Made by a program: the position numbers and the translations under genes. From an uncultured Eubacterium sp. (GTDB lineage: Bacteria; Bacillota; Clostridia; Lachnospirales; Lachnospiraceae), in the NCBI GenBank assembly GCA_905236225.1, contig CAJOPM010000167.1, positions 1 to 7,937 of the forward strand: a stretch of DNA of 7,937 nucleotides. Reading direction: 5' to 3'. Position 1 is the first letter of the stretch, and every line of letters starts with the position of its first letter. The notes under the pieces were generated by a model. The model had not been told where the DNA came from and ran no database searches. It saw only the letters and a list, made by a program, of their open reading frames with translations. This document shows, piece after piece, positions 6,876 to 7,937 of the stretch.

Positions 6876-6882
6876 TAGTAAT

Positions 6883-7380
6883 ATGAGCAGGATGAATCAT
6901 TTTGATAAGAGTGGGAAAGCGGTAATGGTCGATGTTACTGACAAGGACATAACACACAGAATTGCCACTGCCACAGGAACAATCTATGTAAGTTGCGAGG
7001 TCTATGATGCGATAGCTAAAGGCACCGCTGCTAAAGGTGATGTGCTCGGATGTGCAAGAATAGCCGGAATCATGGCAACAAAGAAGACTTCGGATATAAT
7101 ACCGATGTGCCACCCCCTGATGCTTACTAAGGCATCTATAGAATTTTCATTAAATGAAGAGGAATCATCAGTTAGTGCGACCTGCACCACAAAGGTATGC
7201 GGCAAAACAGGAGTTGAGATGGAAGCGCTCTTAGGAGTATCAGCTGCGCTTCTTACGATTTATGATATGTGCAAAGCACTGGATAGAAGCATGAAAATAG
7301 GCGATATCAGATTATTAAAAAAAGACGGCGGAAAATCAGGGCTATACGTGGCAAAGGAGCAGGTGAGTGAAGATATTTAG
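6883..7380 (+). CDS. moaC: Cyclic pyranopterin monophosphate synthase MoaC
   Basis: Converts the MoaA product 3',8-cyclo-GTP into cyclic pyranopterin monophosphate. It is 165 residues long, the family norm (about 160), and acts as a hexamer of dimers. The active-site residues fall at the same numbers as in E. coli MoaC: Lys51 (TAAKGDVLG), His77 in IPMCHPL (73-79), Glu112 and Glu114 in GKTGVEMEAL (107-116), and Asp128 and Lys131 in YDMCKALD (127-134). The tail RLLKKDGGKSGLY (143-155) is also conserved. The reading frame is open further upstream to an ATG at 6832, but that would overlap the previous gene by 41 bases and add 17 non-homologous residues. GAGGA (6871-6875), 7 bases before the ATG at 6883, selects this start. 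moaC is separated from moaA by six genes. Confidence 0.96.
   Translation: MSRMNHFDKSGKAVMVDVTDKDITHRIATATGTIYVSCEVYDAIAKGTAAKGDVLGCARIAGIMATKKTSDIIPMCHPLMLTKASIEFSLNEEESSVSATCTTKVCGKTGVEMEALLGVSAALLTIYDMCKALDRSMKIGDIRLLKKDGGKSGLYVAKEQVSEDI
7353..7359 (+). promoter_or_regulatory. Ribosome binding site deciding the GTG start of mobB
   Basis: AAAGGAG inside the end of moaC lies 7 bases before the GTG at 7367. The spacing is ideal and supports a GTG start that overlaps moaC by 14 bases. Confidence 0.75.
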
Positions 7381-7937
7381 TATAGTAGGAGTCAGCAAAT
7401 CCGGAAAGACCGCAACAACTGAGGCTATTATAAAGGAGCTAAAAATGCGCGGGTATGTCGTTGCGGCGGTTAAATCCATAGGACATCCTGATTTTACGAT
7501 AGACTCTGATAATCATGACAGTCGCAGATTGAGAGACGCAGGAGCCGATCCGGTATGCATAAGAGCCGCAGGTGAGACAGATATAATGTGGTCTCATCAG
7601 ATAGAAATAAATGAAATCATAAGGCATATTAATGCTGATTATTTGATCCTGGAAGGAGATTACATATCGCTTGTCCCCCAAATCCTATGTGCGCACACAA
7701 TAGATGAGGTTAACGAGCGTATCAGTAAAGAGACATTCTTACTATCCGGCGCAATAGCAGATAGATACGAGAATCTATCAGATATTCCGGCACGAAGCGC
7801 ATATAGAAATATCAAAGGTTTGGTGGATTTGATAGAAGAAAAAGTACCGCACGTTCAGCCCCCGATACAAATAAAGGAAGAAAAATACCCACATCACGGT
7901 GTCAGGTACGGAGATAAGAGGCAGGCAAGATATGCAA
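7367..7937 (+). CDS. mobB: Molybdopterin-guanine dinucleotide biosynthesis adaptor MobB (3' end missing)
   Basis: P-loop GTPase-like partner of MobA in guanine dinucleotide cofactor synthesis. The gene starts at GTG 7367 and is open through the last base of the window (190 codons plus one base). It begins MKIFSIVGVSKSGKT, with the Walker A motif G8-T15. It continues with VKSIGHPDFTIDSDNHDSRRLRDAGA (34-60 region), the MobB equivalent of the K-H...D..GKDS..reaGA block; the Lys-His-x-His-His seen in E. coli is reduced here. YLILEGDY (92-99) stands for the usual VEG motif, then PQILC (104-108), an ISKETFLLSGAIAD stretch (119-132) and NIKGLVDLIEEKV (148-160), which is where many MobB proteins end. 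Residues 161-190 continue as a basic, His-containing tail that I do not recognise. The true stop is beyond the window. Identity as MobB is firm; the nature of the extension is open. Confidence 0.88.
   Translation, partial: MKIFSIVGVSKSGKTATTEAIIKELKMRGYVVAAVKSIGHPDFTIDSDNHDSRRLRDAGADPVCIRAAGETDIMWSHQIEINEIIRHINADYLILEGDYISLVPQILCAHTIDEVNERISKETFLLSGAIADRYENLSDIPARSAYRNIKGLVDLIEEKVPHVQPPIQIKEEKYPHHGVRYGDKRQARYA

Larger units (their letters stand above)
1..7937 (+). other. Moco biosynthesis and molybdate uptake operon
   Basis: Ten co-directional genes with junctions of -4 (moeA/moaA), +4, -8, +3, -4, +6, -4, +10 and -14 bases. No intergenic space could hold a promoter or terminator, and there is no stretch without a gene. 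Four reading-frame joins use overlapping stops and starts, three of them ATGA, which favours coupled translation. Absent from the window are moaD, moaE, moeB, a canonical mogA/moaB, a modE-type regulator and any molybdoenzyme gene. The transcription start and any molybdate or Moco-sensing leader must lie to the left of base 1. Confidence 0.85.

Noticed and set aside
6870..6878. Possible selenocysteine at the TGA ending the molybdopterin-binding protein, just after its Cys cluster
   Set aside because: The frame meets a TAG two codons later and the FGK end matches the family's usual terminus.
6832..6882. Extended start for moaC at the ATG at 6832
   Set aside because: It would overlap the previous gene by 41 bases, add residues unlike MoaC, and ignore the GAGGA site before 6883, whose start gives E. 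coli-like residue numbering.

Overview
The whole window is a single, tightly packed plus-strand gene cluster for molybdenum cofactor (Moco) biosynthesis and molybdate uptake. The order is moeA, moaA, a MOSC-domain gene, modA, modB, modC, mobA, a MoeA/MogA-like molybdopterin-binding protein gene, moaC and mobB. The last gene runs off the right edge. No junction has more than 10 untranslated bases, and the others overlap by 4 to 14 bases. There is therefore no room for an internal promoter or an intergenic terminator, and the genes are best read as one transcriptional unit. Its promoter, any leader or riboswitch, and its 3' end lie outside the window.

The base composition is moderately low in GC (about 40 % by eye). 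Arginine is often AGA/AGG and isoleucine often ATA, Shine-Dalgarno sequences are strong (AGGAGG-like), and ModA carries a Gram-positive-style lipoprotein signal. The closest remembered relatives of the MobB, ModC C-terminal, MOSC and molybdopterin-binding proteins are clostridial. I infer an anaerobic member of the Clostridia, without resolving family or genus.

Layout: 1-2189 carries moeA (Mo insertion) and moaA (first step, GTP to 3',8-cyclo-GTP). 2194-2646 carries a small MOSC protein. 2639-5241 carries the complete ABC importer ModA (lipoprotein), ModB (permease) and ModC (ATPase). 5248-5856 carries mobA (GMP attachment to Mo-molybdopterin). 5853-6872 carries a conserved but functionally undefined molybdopterin-binding protein with a cysteine-cluster tail. 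6883-7380 carries moaC (cyclic pyranopterin monophosphate synthase). 7367-7937 carries the 5' part of mobB, a P-loop partner of MobA.

Together these genes import molybdate, build cPMP (MoaA+MoaC), insert Mo (MoeA) and convert Moco to the guanine dinucleotide form (MobA+MobB) used by the DMSO-reductase superfamily (formate dehydrogenases, nitrate reductases and relatives). Molybdopterin synthase (MoaD/MoaE), its activating enzyme (MoeB) and a canonical MogA/MoaB adenylyltransferase are not in the window. No molybdoenzyme structural gene is visible either. I found no mobile element, CRISPR, tRNA, rRNA or clear pseudogene. The parts most worth following up are the cysteine-rich molybdopterin-binding protein, the unrecognised C-terminal extension of MobB, and the free-standing MOSC protein.
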